A stretch of 64,000 nt of DNA, taken from Malachius bipustulatus. Its lineage: Eukaryota > Arthropoda > Insecta > Coleoptera > Melyridae. The DNA lies in assembly GCA_910589415.1 (NCBI GenBank), contig OU342631.1, positions 17,732,001 to 17,796,000 on the forward strand. The letters are read 5' to 3'. Positions within the stretch are counted from its first letter, which is position 1; every line of letters begins with the position of its first letter. Shown one piece after another: positions 1 to 12,109 of the stretch. The notes beneath the pieces were generated by a model that worked only from the letters and a program-made list of their open reading frames with translations, made no database searches and was not told where the DNA came from. The position numbers and the translations under genes are program-made.

Positions 1-860
1 ATTGTATCGACGTATCGCCCATTTTAAAGCAAGTAAATTCATCCATCCTTTCAGTACTGTAGTTATACCTCTTATACTTTAATATTAAATTAATCGAGCA
101 GCGACACAAACTTCTTTAAAATTCTATTTGTGAAAGCAGTTCAAGTGGAAAAAAAACTCGAGTTTCAAAACAGCAATCTAGTAATCAGACAACAGTTAAA
201 ACGAATTCGATCCCCATGATAAATAACTTAAATAAACGGAAGGAAGGAGAAAGAGGTGTACAGCATAAAAGAGCTGTTTTCGTGTTTTTTGCTTCGTTTT
301 TAACAGCCCGAGCAGACTCTTCGCGGGATTCCTGAGAGGGAACTCCGAGACGTTATTATTCGAAAACTAATTTGGCCTCATCAGCCAACGGGTGACGCGA
401 CGGCGACGGCGGACGTGGGGGCGGGAGTGAAGGACTGGGATTTTTAAGAGCGCTCTCGTAACTTCTATAACAAACCCGGGCGCCCTGTTAGACATTGTTG
501 TTCCATTAGAACCGTGAAGTTTGCCGTGACGGTGGGCGAGACCTGGTACAGTCAGTTTGAATTTAACAAGGGGGACAATGTAGGTACCCGTTGAAAAAAC
601 TCACCCTCAACCCCACCTTTCTATCCTCGCAAGAAGTAACGTTGTTTCCGTGAAACTCTATTAATGCAGTAGTAGTGGAAGACGACAAAGTATACGCAAT
701 TAGCTTGAGCCATCGCGAAATTATAAAAAATTGATATTTATAATGAGATCAATTAACCTTAACCCTAATAAACACTTAAATCAATTCACTAATAATAATT
801 ATTCCAGAGATCTCCTTACTTTACGGTACGCTTATTTTTTATTTATTTTATAGCGCTTAA
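1..860. other. Left-edge non-coding stretch with a GC-rich patch
   Basis: No recognisable gene. About 300-560 is far richer in G+C and CpG than its AT-rich surroundings (runs such as gacgcgacggcgacggcgg). On the minus strand one frame stays open for roughly 75 codons across it, but I recognise no domain, and it does not resemble the missing part of PSMD1. It could be a promoter or 5' exon of a neighbouring gene. A TCAGTT initiator-like hexamer occurs near 552, but that is weak evidence. Confidence 0.3.
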
Positions 861-1745
861 TTTTTATAGCCCCACCAGATCCTGATAAAATTCTGATTAC
901 AGCGTCTCTCCTTCATACTAACAGCACAAACCAGCTTGGACAAAATCGGCGCACGATTTTCTGAGATTTTATTAATATTTCAAAACCACCTACATGCTTT
1001 TCAACACTCAGATTTTGATAAAATTCAGGTTATTAGTCTACCCTCTATATCAAGAAAATTCTGGGAATAAGTCAAATTTTTATAACCCCACCAGATCCTG
1101 ATAAACTACCGAGTACCGCGTCTATCCTCCATACTAAAAGCACAGACCAACTTTGATCAAAATCGGCGCTCGATTTCCTAGATTTTATGAAAATTTCAAA
1201 ACCACCCCCATTTCTTTTCTAAGATCAGATTTTGGCAAGATTCTGGTTATTAATCTACCCTCCATACCATGAAAATTCTGGGAACAAGCCCAATTTTTAT
1301 CACTTTTTATAACCCCGTCAGATCCTGATAAACTTCCGAGTACCGCGTCTATCCTCCACACTAAAAGCACAAACCAACTTTGATAAAAATCGGCGCACGA
1401 TTTCCTGAGATTTTATGAAAATTTCAAAACCACCCCTATTTCTTTTTAACGATCAGATTTTGATAAGATTCTGGTTATCGGATCTATGGTGCATCCCAAG
1501 AAAATTCTAGAATTAAGCCCAATTTTTATCATCCCACCCCCACCAGATAAACTTTGATTACTTTACTAAACGTGCAAATCAAAATCATTATTTCCTGAAA
1601 TTTTATAAAACTGATAGAACAACTCCCTTTTTACTAACCTGATTTTATAAAATTTCTGGTTACTGGTTCATCCTACACTAAGTTACTAAACTGGCAAATA
1701 ATTGTGATAAAAATTGGTCCAATCTTTTCTGCATTAGATCATATA
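861..1745. repeat. Tandem array, four diverged units of about 220 bp
   Basis: Four direct units start near 861, 1076, 1304 and 1523. Each opens with a version of tttttataaccccaccaga followed by cctgataaa. Each then carries cacaaaccaactttgat, aaaatcggcgcacgatttcc, a stretch ending in ttcaaaaccacc, and a closing aagaaaattctggga. Units 2 and 3 are the most alike; unit 4 is decayed and shortened. It looks like a short local satellite with no coding content. Confidence 0.85.
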
Positions 1746-1828
1746 AAATTTCAAAGTTTCAATAAATCATGATATCCAATAACCTAATTTTATTTAAAAC
1801 TTTATGTCTTACAAATCCAACAGATTTA

Positions 1829-1977
1829 TGCCCGTATTCACAAACGATAATTTCCCAAATAATTACGTAATCAATTATACCCATCTCACTCTATTGCAAA
1901 AAAACTACATATCTCCATCTCGCTCATTTAATTAATTACGTAATTATTTATGAAATTATCGTTTGTGAATACGGGCA
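1829..1977. mobile_element. Short palindromic MITE, TTA target site
   Basis: The ends are inverted repeats, TGCCCGTATTCACAAACG on the left and its complement CGTTTGTGAATACGGGCA on the right, with an AT-rich interior also partly palindromic (aattacgtaat). TTA flanks the element on both sides, fitting the 3-bp target site of PIF/Harbinger elements. A diverged relative lies at about 3039-3183. Confidence 0.75.
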
Positions 1978-1979
1978 TT

Positions 1980-2904
1980 AAACACATTTCTGACTAATCT
2001 CAACCTCAAATAATAGAAACTTATATCTAAATGTTCCCTTCACTCAAGTTGTTAAAAACATAAATTACATACCCAGGCATGACACTAGATCGTCTATTCA
2101 AATTGAGAATAATTTACAAACAAACTACATAGTTCCCAAAACTAGACAGAAACTTTCCTAAACATTGTCTTGTCTTGGAAATTGGCATTTTTCTTTGTGT
2201 GGGGCCCGTCCCACAGTTACACAGTTTGGAGACAACATCCAACATCAGTCCCAAGTCAAAGTTCCACTTATAACCCCGCCCATAAAGTACAAACTTCCCC
2301 TGTCAACGATAATTGCTCTCCTAAGGTGTTACATTCTGTCTCGGAATACTCAGCCAAAACAGAATACAAAGTCTCTCATTTAGCTTAACATTTGGATCCA
2401 GAGTTAATAGCAGTAATTCTTAGGAGTGGAATTTCTGCAAAACATTATTATATAAATCTTCCAGATTCCATATAAATATGCTAGGGGTGACGAAATTTGA
2501 CCTGGATGTGTAAGGTTACAAAGAGAGAGAAAGCTTGTTATTTTGAGATTTGCTACGATTATAATAATTATTATAACATTTGACTTTTAATATAATCAAA
2601 AAATCCTTGAGAGAAATATAGAGAAGAAGATATATCAAATCCTTGAAATTAAGAAACCTAATCAAACACATCCACTAACAATAATTATCAAGTGTATAAT
2701 TCATTCACCAGAAAATCATAAATTCCTAGAGAAGGATTTCAAAGGCGCTTTTCCACACCAAATTCCCGATTAAAGAAATTCTTCAAGATTTTGACAAGAC
2801 ACACACTTAATCAAAACTGAAACCAGATAGATGGTGAAACAAAAACTGGCTTGAAGGAAACTATTCTCAGCTGTTAAAGGAACATGAAATAAATAAATAT
2901 TATA
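1980..2904. other. AT-rich stretch, nothing recognised
   Basis: No coding sequence or clear repeat was recognised. Two short overlapping open frames near 2165-2388 have no recognisable similarity and lack splice or codon-use support. Confidence 0.5.
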
Positions 2905-3742
2905 CAGGATGATTTTCAAGTTGAGGCATTCATTTCAACACCCTGTAAAATTCATAAAAGCAAAAAACTTTTTCAAATAAATTTTCTCAATCAGGTCAAA
3001 AATAAAAGAGATACTTTGTAGAGATGTAGAGATACAGACCCGTATTCAGAAAGCGTTCTGACCCTGTAATATCTCGAAAATAATTAAATAAAAGGGTTGG
3101 AAATATACAGTTTATATACATTAGAATGAGATGGAATTAACTGATGCGTAATTATTTAGAAAATTATTGTTTGTGAATACGGCCGGAGCCGTATATACGT
3201 GAAAAAATGAGAGTACAGCCCTGTGAATGTAACTATAATAATTAATTTCAAACAGATAAATAATTAAACAAAACAAAAATACACTACATAAGATTATCCA
3301 GGACACAAGACTAAAATAAAAAGAAATAAACCAAAATAGGTACCTTAATTAATATGGGTAAATTAAATGCAAAAACACCGGCTTACAAAATTCAACCAAA
3401 TTACACTTCTTAATAATATAATATTGCCCTCAAAATCATTTTATTCTTAATTAATATTACAAAACTGCCAACACATAAATTTATTACTTGACAGAAGTAA
3501 AATTAATTGAAACAAATAAAATGGATGAAAAAAAATCTTCTTATCAGACTTGACTTTTTAATTTCAATCAGACCTTATTCGTGCATCATTTACTAAGAGG
3601 GTGGAATAAGATTTTCCATAACTTTCAAAGGATGTATGTATCTCTTTTATTTTTGATTTAATTAAGAAAAATTATTCAAAAATGTTTTCGCCTTAATGAA
3701 TTCTACTATTAAAAGGAATAACTCAACTTAAAAATCACCCTG
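2905..3742. mobile_element. Foldback element with CAGGRTGAT-type ends
   Basis: The left arm starts CAGGATGATTTTCAAGTTGAG and the right arm, near 3640-3742, is its inverted counterpart (ctcaacttaaaaatcaccctg). Both arms continue inward for roughly 100 bp, sharing caaaaataaaagagatac. TA precedes the left end. The interior holds a smaller MITE at about 3039-3183. No transposase frame is visible, so it is non-autonomous. Confidence 0.7.
3039..3183. mobile_element. Second copy of the CCCGTATTCA MITE, nested
   Basis: Starts cccgtattca and ends ttgtttgtgaatacgg, with the same internal landmarks (gagatgga, taattattta) as the copy at 1829-1977, but more diverged. It lies inside the foldback element around it, so it inserted later, or the pair moved as a composite. 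Confidence 0.55.
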
Positions 3743-3889
3743 ATCTGTACCTATAGGTTGTCCAGGAGTTGGGAGTTTCTTCTATAGCACCTTTATTTGC
3801 AAACACAAAAAAATATTTTCACAAAAAAAAATTCATGGCATAGGTATCAAGAGCTGTACAAAGTGAAATTATTTTCAGCTACACAGGTG

Positions 3890-4636
3890 AGGCGCAAAAA
3901 CCTTTAGGGCATTCATAAATGGAAAAGTGACTGCACTAGAAGTTACAACACTTCTGGTTATACCGAAGGGTGCCATCAACTTCCTTATTTTAAATAGGAA
4001 ACCTGTATATTATTACATTTTCAGATTGTCTGAAAAAAAGTAATAAAAATGGAGTTCAAATTTTCAAAAATTCAAATCAAAAGTTCAAATTTGTACCGAG
4101 TGATTTATGAGTTATAAACAAATGAAAATCGCAATTTTCCATTTTCAAAGCAGCTTGGATTGAAAACGGGTCCACATATCTGAAAAACGGCTTACATGTC
4201 CCTAATCCCTGTCTTAACTTTTCACATGGTATCCATCACATGTGGATGAAATGTCTATACAAAGTGAAATAGGAACATGTAAACTGTATACCGATATCTT
4301 GAGCCATTTTGAATGTAAGCTGCTTTGAAAACGGAAAATTGCGATTTTCATTTGTTTATAACTCATAAATTACTGGTTGCACACTTGGACTATTATAAAA
4401 ACCATTTGTATTACATTTTCTCAGACAATCTGAAAATGTAATAATATAGGTACATATACAGGATGTCCCATTTAAAATAAGAAAATTTAGGGCAAGTTCC
4501 GTTATAACCAGCAGTGGTATGGGGGTATAAATGTTTTAGTTCAGCTCATCGAAATTGAAATCATACATGTACAAATTTTCAGACTTTTAGTCCAATCACT
4601 TTCCCATTTATGAATGCTATAAGGTTCTCACCCCTC
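3890..4636. mobile_element. Diverged foldback element plus a partial third arm
   Basis: The arms near 3890-4170 and 4320-4636 are inverted copies. Shared blocks include gcattcataaatgg / ccatttatgaatgc, ttctggttata / tataaccag, tattacattttcagattgtc and tttgtttataactcataaat. The left arm lacks about 90 bp present in the right arm. Immediately downstream (about 4640-4870) lies a further, more diverged half-copy in left-arm orientation. The ends are unclear and there is no coding content. Confidence 0.6.
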
Positions 4637-4870
4637 ACCCTTTACAGGGTAGCCCAATATCACTATAATAGGCCACACAACTTCAATTTCAAATAGGAGG
4701 GCCTGTATATTACTGCATTTTCATATTGTGTGAAAAAAATCAATAAGAATCGTGAAATTTTTACAGTTGAAGTTTGTAAGGAGCAATTTACAAGTATATA
4801 CAAACATGAAGATTGTGATTTTCCATTTTTAAAGGAGTTTTTTAATATAAAAGCTGAAAATATTGGAAAA

Positions 4871-5277
4871 TGTAATTTTTTTTTAATTTTTGTAACATTT
4901 TTTCAATAGCAGATTTTTATCACCCTGTGGTATTTCATCCACACAATAGGACACCACATGAAAGATTGTTATTGTCAATTATTGCCATTATCAGTTATAG
5001 TCGGTTGTCATTTCTACTTTACATCCACTATTGCAATATGTATTTTATGTAAAAAATATTTCTACCTAATTCTCTTCTTAATTAACCGGTTTTTAGTGAA
5101 AATAGTCTAATTTTTATATTTTTTCATTTTTTTATTTTGAGTTCATTGATGTTGGTGTGAAATGTTTTCAAATTACATGAAAATGACAAATAAAAATGTC
5201 GATATATCAATGGTTAGGAGTTAGGTTCTGCCTAAAAAATTGAAGAAAGTATTTGTAAACATAAGTAAACGTATAAA
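4871..5277. other. AT-rich stretch, nothing recognised
   Basis: Dominated by poly-A/T runs. I see no exon, repeat or end signature. Confidence 0.5.
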
Positions 5278-5500
5278 ATGAGGGAGGGAAAAAGGTGAGA
5301 GTGGTAAGGAAGGGGTAATGGAGGAGTATGGGAGAAGGTGGGGAGGAATGAGACGAAGGCCAGATATGGGTGAGATAGGGATAGGGAGAGCTGAGGGAGG
5401 AGTTAGGTAGGGTAAGAGAAGGTCGAAGGAAGGGTAAGGGATATATGGGAGGTGTCAGGGAACAGGAGCGGTGGGGGGTTAGAAGATGAGAAGGGCCAAC
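5278..5500 (+). repeat. Purine (A/G) tract of about 220 bp
   Basis: The plus strand is overwhelmingly A and G (words such as gggagggaaaaaggtgag, gaaggaagggtaaggg) with few pyrimidines. It is irregular, not a simple microsatellite. Such tracts can form triplex or other non-B DNA; no gene lies on it. Confidence 0.75.
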
Positions 5501-6401
5501 AAAGAAGGTATCAATTTCCGGTGTACATCATCTTGATTTTGAGACTCTGAGACTCAGTTCCCGAAATATGGCTGGTTCAGTCTTCTAAAAGATCATTCTG
5601 TATATTATGGGCCAGTAAATTTTGAACCTATGATACAGGATCAAAGGACATCATAGTCTGGGGTGTGTTTTTGAATGACGATCAATATTATTTAAGGATG
5701 GAGGTAAAGAGTAATGAAAAGTTCAACTTTTTATGCAGTTATCAGTCATTTTTTTAAAGCATCCATGTGACGGTTTAGAGCTTAGACAGTGTGACTGAAA
5801 ATCAATTATCCGCCATTTTTTGGTGACAAAAAGTCGACTTTAACTTAGTGACGTTTATACAATTTTTTAATCAATTAAAAAGGTAAGTGTTACTTTGTTC
5901 TCAGTCATATTTCAATCAGACAGAAGGCAGTATATTCAATTAATAATTGATCAATTATTAATAATTAACAAAAGATACAAATACTCTTGACAGGTTGGTC
6001 TGGTATGCCATCTGGTGACACTTTTTCGAAAACAGTTACGCCTTCCCTTTCTTTCCTTCTCTAAAATTTCGATTATGGCATTGGCAAGTAATCTAGCAAA
6101 TCAAATAATAATTCAAAACAAAAGCAAACGAAAAAGAAAATGAACTCTAATTGTCAGTTAAGAACACAATATTGAAAAAAAAATGCTTTAATGATAATGA
6201 GAAGAGAGTTGTGTCTATCATATAGAAATTTTTTTAACATGCAAAAAATTTATTTGTTGAACACATTGTCTTTATTCATTCTGCAATGACAGTTCTTCAC
6301 TTTTGGTTGAAGATGATAACACCAATGTAGTTTCAACAAGATCATTTCTTTTGATGCTAAATTGACGATAGATGTTCATAATCGATATTTTTAATACTTA
6401 C
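5501..6401. other. Non-coding sequence downstream of the last visible PSMD1 exon
   Basis: Presumably intron of the minus-strand PSMD1 gene, because its last visible exon ends at 6402 with a good donor. None of the expected next residues of the proteasome/cyclosome repeats were found here or further left. Confidence 0.5.
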
Positions 6402-9400
6402 AGAGACCATATCCTCAATAGACCCAACACTTTTCGAACCCAGCATGACCATCCCCATCGCGATTCCGGCAGCTTCACCCGTATTGGCGTCGTCCTGATA
6501 CAAGTTAAACTTCAACTGCTCGTACACATCCAGCCTGTGCGTGCCCATCGCAGCCAGTCCCAGACCTAAACAGCCGCCATGTCGCACCATCTGAAACCGA
6601 GAACACCGTCAAACCGTCTCTCAGACGTACGATTTCAATTCAAGCTAACCTCGTTCTGAGAGTCCTTGAGCTGCGCCAGGAGATAATCGATGATGTTGGC
6701 GCCGTGGTTCGCGTGAATAAGACCCAGGGCGTACAGACCGCCGCCCTCTGAGTAACCAGAACTGGGGCCAACCTCTTTCGGGAGGTAGCTCTGCATCAGG
6801 GTGAGAGCTTCCTGCTCGTGTCCCCGGTGAATCACACCTAGGGATGCGGTTGCGGTCAGCTTGGCCCAGTTTGTTGCCCTCGCCAACCATTCCAGGTTAT
6901 CTCTGGAATAAAAGTAAGCAATAATGAGAACACTTGGAAGAGTGAGAGTTTGTGATGTAAAGCGATAAAGGATAATCGGGTTAGGCATTTGTTTATCCAC
7001 TAAATTTTTGCAATAAAGCTGCAATAAGAACTTTTTGTTTGGTATCCATATCTTTTACACCTTAATTTCAAATTTTATTTACCAAAAGGTCATAAATAAT
7101 AATTTATAGCTAAATAAATAACGATTTGAAGTACGGAAGTCTGACTTTTCAACATCTCGTCTTTTGGTGAATAAATTCTTGGGTGTAATGATACTTGAGA
7201 ACAGTTTCATTCAAAACAGACAGAGGTAGAGAACTCTCAGCCAAACAAGTCCAATTATCACTTGTCCTGTTTTTGTAATAAGAAGCTTATTGTCGGCCTA
7301 ATATGAGAATGGCCGAAGTCCATTTTTCACCAAAATGAGATTTTAATATCATTTGGAAGAGAATGTCCTAACTTATCGCTTAGTAAATTGTTTGAGTTTG
7401 ATTTTCCGCTCATAGATGGCATTAGACTGATCTAAGAAAGGGGTCCAAATCCTAAGTTGTCTTGATTAAAACGCAATAAGATGTTTTTTTCCTCCTGTGA
7501 AATTTGTAAAATGTGACTTAGGCCATTTTCAGATTAGGCCGACGTTATGTGAAAGATGCAGCCTTCATTCATCGCCATTAAATAAATCAGAAGTTCAAGA
7601 GTGAGATTATCAAACCAGTACCCACCTAAGAAACTGATCGCTAGTGGTACCGCTATGCATGAAAGCGTTAGCGATGACGGTCGCAGTGTGACATATGCTC
7701 ACTCTCACAGTCTCTTTGGTCTGTTTCAAGATGAGCAGATCAGCATGATTGGATCTGATCAGAAACTGAAGGTGTAACTCGATCGACAGTTCTCCTGACA
7801 GTATAGTGTGTAATTTCTCGATGCGCAGCTGGTGCTCCTTATCAGCTTCATTCTAAAACAGATCAAATTTATTATTATTTTTCAAATTAGAAACCATTTC
7901 TAGAGTAACGGATAATAACTAATAAGAATTAATTCTTAATCTCTTTATTTCAATGGGTCAAGTGACATACCAAACTGTCTAAGGTCTTCTCTTCTTTTGT
8001 TTCCTTCTTCACCTCCTCCACCTTAGTCTCACCCTCCTTTTGTTCGCTAGTAGTCTCTGGAGGGACGGTTTTTGGTTTCATCTTTTCCTCTAGACGACCG
8101 GGAATTGGTGCCGTAACCATCAACGCCTTCAACACTCTCTCTAAAAACTGCTGCGTCGCCGACTCATACAAATCGAAAGCAATCTGGAAGGACATAAGCT
8201 GCTGCTCCTCGTTGCCCTGCACAAGCTTGTCGAGGACCTCCGCCACCGACAAGGGATCCTCCAGGAAAATCAGACACTGGCACATGTTGACGTAGTCAGG
8301 TGTAGCGAGCCCACGGTACAGGCCGACGAGCGACCGGAGGACGGTGTTGCGGAAGCCCCTGTTTTGTATAAGGCTCATAGCGACCTGGAAACATGAAACA
8401 ATCAGACCGAGCTCGAGGGGGTTTATTTGTTTATTAATTTGTACCTGGAATGCGTAACTGAGCATCCCGATCGAGTCTTCAGCTTGAGTGATCGAAGACT
8501 CGAAGATGTCCATCCGTCTGGTCTCGAGAGCCAGACCCATGGCTTGTTTGTGTTGACCGTCGTCGAGACAGCGCTGGAACATGCGATTTACGATCGCTTC
8601 CAAACGGGAGTCGATCGGTTTTGCGTTGACGGTCCCGTCGGCGAGTGCGATGCGGTGTTGGGTGTAATAATCGATGCATTTTGCTGGAAATTACGTCTAT
8701 AAATACCGGATCTATGATCGTATGCATTTTTTTAGCTACCTAGGGTGGTTTCGACGTACTCAGACCTCGAGTTTACATCGAATAAGTCACCAGCACCGAG
8801 GGCGAACGTCAAGGAGTCCTCGAACGAGCCGAGATGGTAGTAGACCTTACTGGCTACCAGAGCAGCCAGTTGATTTTGTTGGAAGAACTTGTCTTCATGC
8901 AAAATCTCACTGGAACAAAATGATCAATTAATCATCAACAAACAATCATGATACTTATTAGAAGGACAGTTAGTAGTGACTAGTGACAGTGAGTCATCAT
9001 ACTTACATCTTCTCGATTGCCTCTGAGATTTCCGGCCAGAATTCATCAACAATCGTGTCCAATTTTCTCAGTGCGAACACTTTCAGTTCCGGCCTGGGCT
9101 CCTCCAGTAAGGAAATAATACCCGCTGTAAGGAAAATAATTCATTATAAGTGAGATTTCATCCCAAAGCATCTACATTAAATAAGTTAGGTTAAGGCGGT
9201 GAGAATTGAAATTCTAGGACCCTTTGCAGACAGAAATCATATGAATTGAATGGTATGTGATTTTATTTGGTTAAATAGACTGCAGCAGTTGTCCAATCTC
9301 GCAGCATAGTTAGGTTGAATTGATATAAAGAAATAAAATCTGACATGACTTGCAAAATGATTGGAGTTTTATTAGGTTACAAAGGCTTTAAAGGGGGGTC

Positions 9401-9428
9401 AAAACTTACCCGCAGAAGTAATATTCAT
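6402..9428 (-). CDS. PSMD1 (Rpn2): 26S proteasome non-ATPase regulatory subunit 1, N-terminal half
   Basis: Scaffold subunit of the 19S regulatory particle base. In the family it forms a toroid of proteasome/cyclosome repeats that supports Rpn13 and other base and lid subunits. Exons on the minus strand: 9410-9428, 9007-9124, 8740-8909, 8445-8683, 7971-8384, 7626-7852, 6650-6902 and 6402-6590, together exactly 543 codons. The start ATG at 9428 gives [16 protein letters not shown], matching the family's N-terminus, and the tiny 19-nt first exon ends in phase with the next. Residues 1-275 are the helical N-terminal region; about 275-318 is a lysine/glutamate-rich linker; residues from about 396 ([15 protein letters not shown]) enter the repeats ([37 protein letters not shown]). 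The family is about 1000 residues long, so roughly 450 C-terminal residues are missing from the window. The 6903-7625 intron carries a MITE. Confidence 0.95.
7291..7544. mobile_element. MITE with YGTCGGCCTAATAT ends, TTAT target site
   Basis: Inverted ends TGTCGGCCTAATATGA and TCAGATTAGGCCGACG; 254 bp. The four bases TTAT repeat on both sides (7287-7290, 7545-7548). It lies in a PSMD1 intron. The close relative at 52278-52525 shares nearly the whole interior (for example caccaaaatgagattttaat) and also has a 4-bp duplication. Confidence 0.85.
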
Positions 9429-11555
9429 GTTGAATTTTTTCCAATTTTTCAGAACAATGGAATCTTAACCGATTTTCACTTAATTACCCGTTTATTTAAA
9501 TGTTCTCTAACCGTACAACTTTCCTAACAACAATTTTACCTGAAATGAATATTATTTTTGTAATTTGTTGTATGATGTCAAAGAAATGAAAAACGAATTT
9601 CATTCAGCAATAATAGTGACGTTTCTTAATTTGACAACTGACTGACCTAATGGCACAATGAAATAGAAATCAATATCATATAGCTGCGTTCAGCTACACA
9701 AAGCGGTTACAATTTTCATAGACATGTGGATCTACGACGCATGATCAAAGTTTATTGACAAAGCAATGCCTTACTATTATTCCAGTCGGTAAAGTAAAAA
9801 ATGAGGCCAAAAGTTAATAAAAGAACTTACCTGCGATTTTCCTTCAATAATAATTGTTAGTGATGAAGAGCTTATAGAACATAAACCCACAAAAATCAGT
9901 TCTTGGGGGTGCAGCGCGTCCCCTCCCCCCCCCCCCCCCCCCTCAAAAAATCATCCCTTTTGTGAAAAAAGTATTTTTTTGCTAATAACATGGTTATCCG
10001 CTGGATATATCCAAAAGATACATATTATGAAAAAGAAAATTTGAGTAATTTCCCAAATAAAGGTACACTGTCATTTTTTCGTAACAATTCAATGCTCACC
10101 ATTGGGATTTCGGAAACGATATAGTCGGTTATATGGTCGATTAAATTAAAGAAAAGCTGCACAATTTTATGTTTATTAAGAATCTAAAACAAAATCTATA
10201 GAAACTTCAGGTTTTGCTCAAAAACCCCAAAAAGCTGGAAAATCGACATGTCTTATTCTTATTTTCATCATATTTTTTATTATTGGAAATAAATTACATA
10301 ATAATAACTATTTTTTGAATTTATACATGAGTCATCAAGCAGCTAATCCATCTTACATTTCAAAAATGTTCTAAATAAGCTCAGGTTTTTATTGTCGACT
10401 TTTGTTTTTCTTATGGCCGCCATATTGTTTTTCGTGTCATTCGGTATCAAAAAAAAAATTATCGAAAAAAATTCATTTGAATTTTCTTGTAAATCAATTA
10501 AATTAGCTTGTAAACAAGCTAAATCTTAGCTTGTAGATAAAGCTAAAATATTTATTAGACTTATCTACAAGCCCTTCAATTTATGGATATTATGTATATA
10601 GGTACTTACTACCGAATCACCTTGTATAAAAATGTATGACGTAACCCATCTTCCGTAACATCCCAATAAGAGAATAGTCTCGGAATGGATAATGTATTGT
10701 TTCTTTTGCAATCACCCGTATATGAGACCAAACATGGAAGTTACACTTCTCAAATGCAAATGAAACCTTTTTTTGAAACGTTTATGAATAATATCTGAAA
10801 CATTTCTTGAGAGACGCTAATCTGGCACAAGTTTTACGATATCTCCAGGTGTAGCTTTGCCATTTGGTATTTCACATGCCTGGGATTTAACAGCAGTGTT
10901 TTAAAAAAGTTCTTACACGCGAAAAAAATACTTCTCTATTTAATTTAACAAATTATTTAATTTACTATAACAATAAAAAAGCACCAATCAGAATAAACAT
11001 TACATAAAACTTCGACTTACTCTATACTGCTCATAGTACTGCCCATATGCAATAATAAGAAATTGTTATTCTTTTGGTTAAATGTTAACAAGTGTCTGAT
11101 TAAAAATATGCCTTTATTAGTTTGTATTGTATAAAGTTTGACGAAAAATTTTTAGAGTTTGTGGTCAATTATTATTATAAATTTGAATTTCCTGAAAAAA
11201 ATCGCGTTTCTCCAAAAACTAGATATTATAATATTTTTTATTACTATAACTGCTGGTTGAGTGGCGGCCATCCAATGTGAACGGCAAAATTTAATCAATT
11301 GTGTAGTTAATTGGAACTTGAAATCATAGGCGAATAAAAACTGCGACATGAATCGTGGTGAGAAAAATTGACTTTTGCGAACTGTGAAAGAACACCCTGT
11401 TAGAAAGCACGTGACTTTCGGCGATATTTAAACGAAAATTCCAAAGGCTTTCATAGGTTGTACAGCAGGTCAAAATTTCGTGTTAAAAAACCTAAAAGAT
11501 ATTCCTGCAGGAGCATTTAAAAATGTTTCTAGTTTCACTGTACCGCAATCATATA
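9429..11555. other. Intergenic region between PSMD1 and burs
   Basis: The PSMD1 5' UTR and promoter must lie just right of 9428, but no TATA box stands out. An 18-base run of C is at 9925-9942. Short snap-back words occur near 10490-10570 (agcttgt/acaagct). Lone transposon-like right ends (caccttgtata at about 10619; caccctgtta at about 11394) have no partner I could find. No gene is visible. Confidence 0.5.
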
Positions 11556-12109
11556 CATTGGTGTCCAGGTATGAGTGTAAGAGCTACACGTGGCGACCTT
11601 CCTTGGACTATTTTGAGTAAAAAATCTTAATACAATAATGCTCTAAACCTCTTCACGGTGCCACACGAGGTCATCAAAGTTAGAAATTTTGGGTCACAAA
11701 TATGCATATTATTGAACTTCTGTTTCCTTTTGCAGTTACGGTTAACATTTTCAAAGACTTTTGCAAAGTCTTATTTCATTTAATTTTCGTAAAAGTGCAA
11801 TTATTAACTTTTTTAACATTTCCTAAATTTTTTTTTTTTTAGAAGTGTTAAAAAAGTTAATAATTGCACTTTTACGAAAATTAAATGAAATAAGACTTTG
11901 CAAAAGTCTTTGAAAATGTTAACCGTAACTGCAAAAGGAAATAGAAGTACAATAATATGCATATTTGTGACCCAGAATTTCTAACTTTGATGACCTCGTG
12001 TGGCACCGTGAAGAGGTTTAGAGCATTATTGTATTAAGATTTTTTACTCAAAATAGTCCAAGGAAGGTCGCCACGTGTAGCTCTTACACTCATACCTGGA
12101 CACCCTCTG
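11556..12109. mobile_element. Near-perfect 554-bp hairpin element, TA flanks
   Basis: The left arm (11556 to about 11828) and right arm (about 11843-12109) are almost exact inverted copies separated by only a T-rich loop. Shared blocks include gtgtccaggtatgagtgtaa, gagctacacgtggcgacctt and aagtctttgaaaatgttaac with their complements. TA flanks both ends and the right tip reads CAGAGGGTGTCC. No coding capacity. It is typical of a foldback MITE of the TA-target group. Confidence 0.85.

Noticed and set aside
2165..2388. Two overlapping 72-codon frames
   Set aside because: No similarity recognised and no exon signals; frames overlap by chance.
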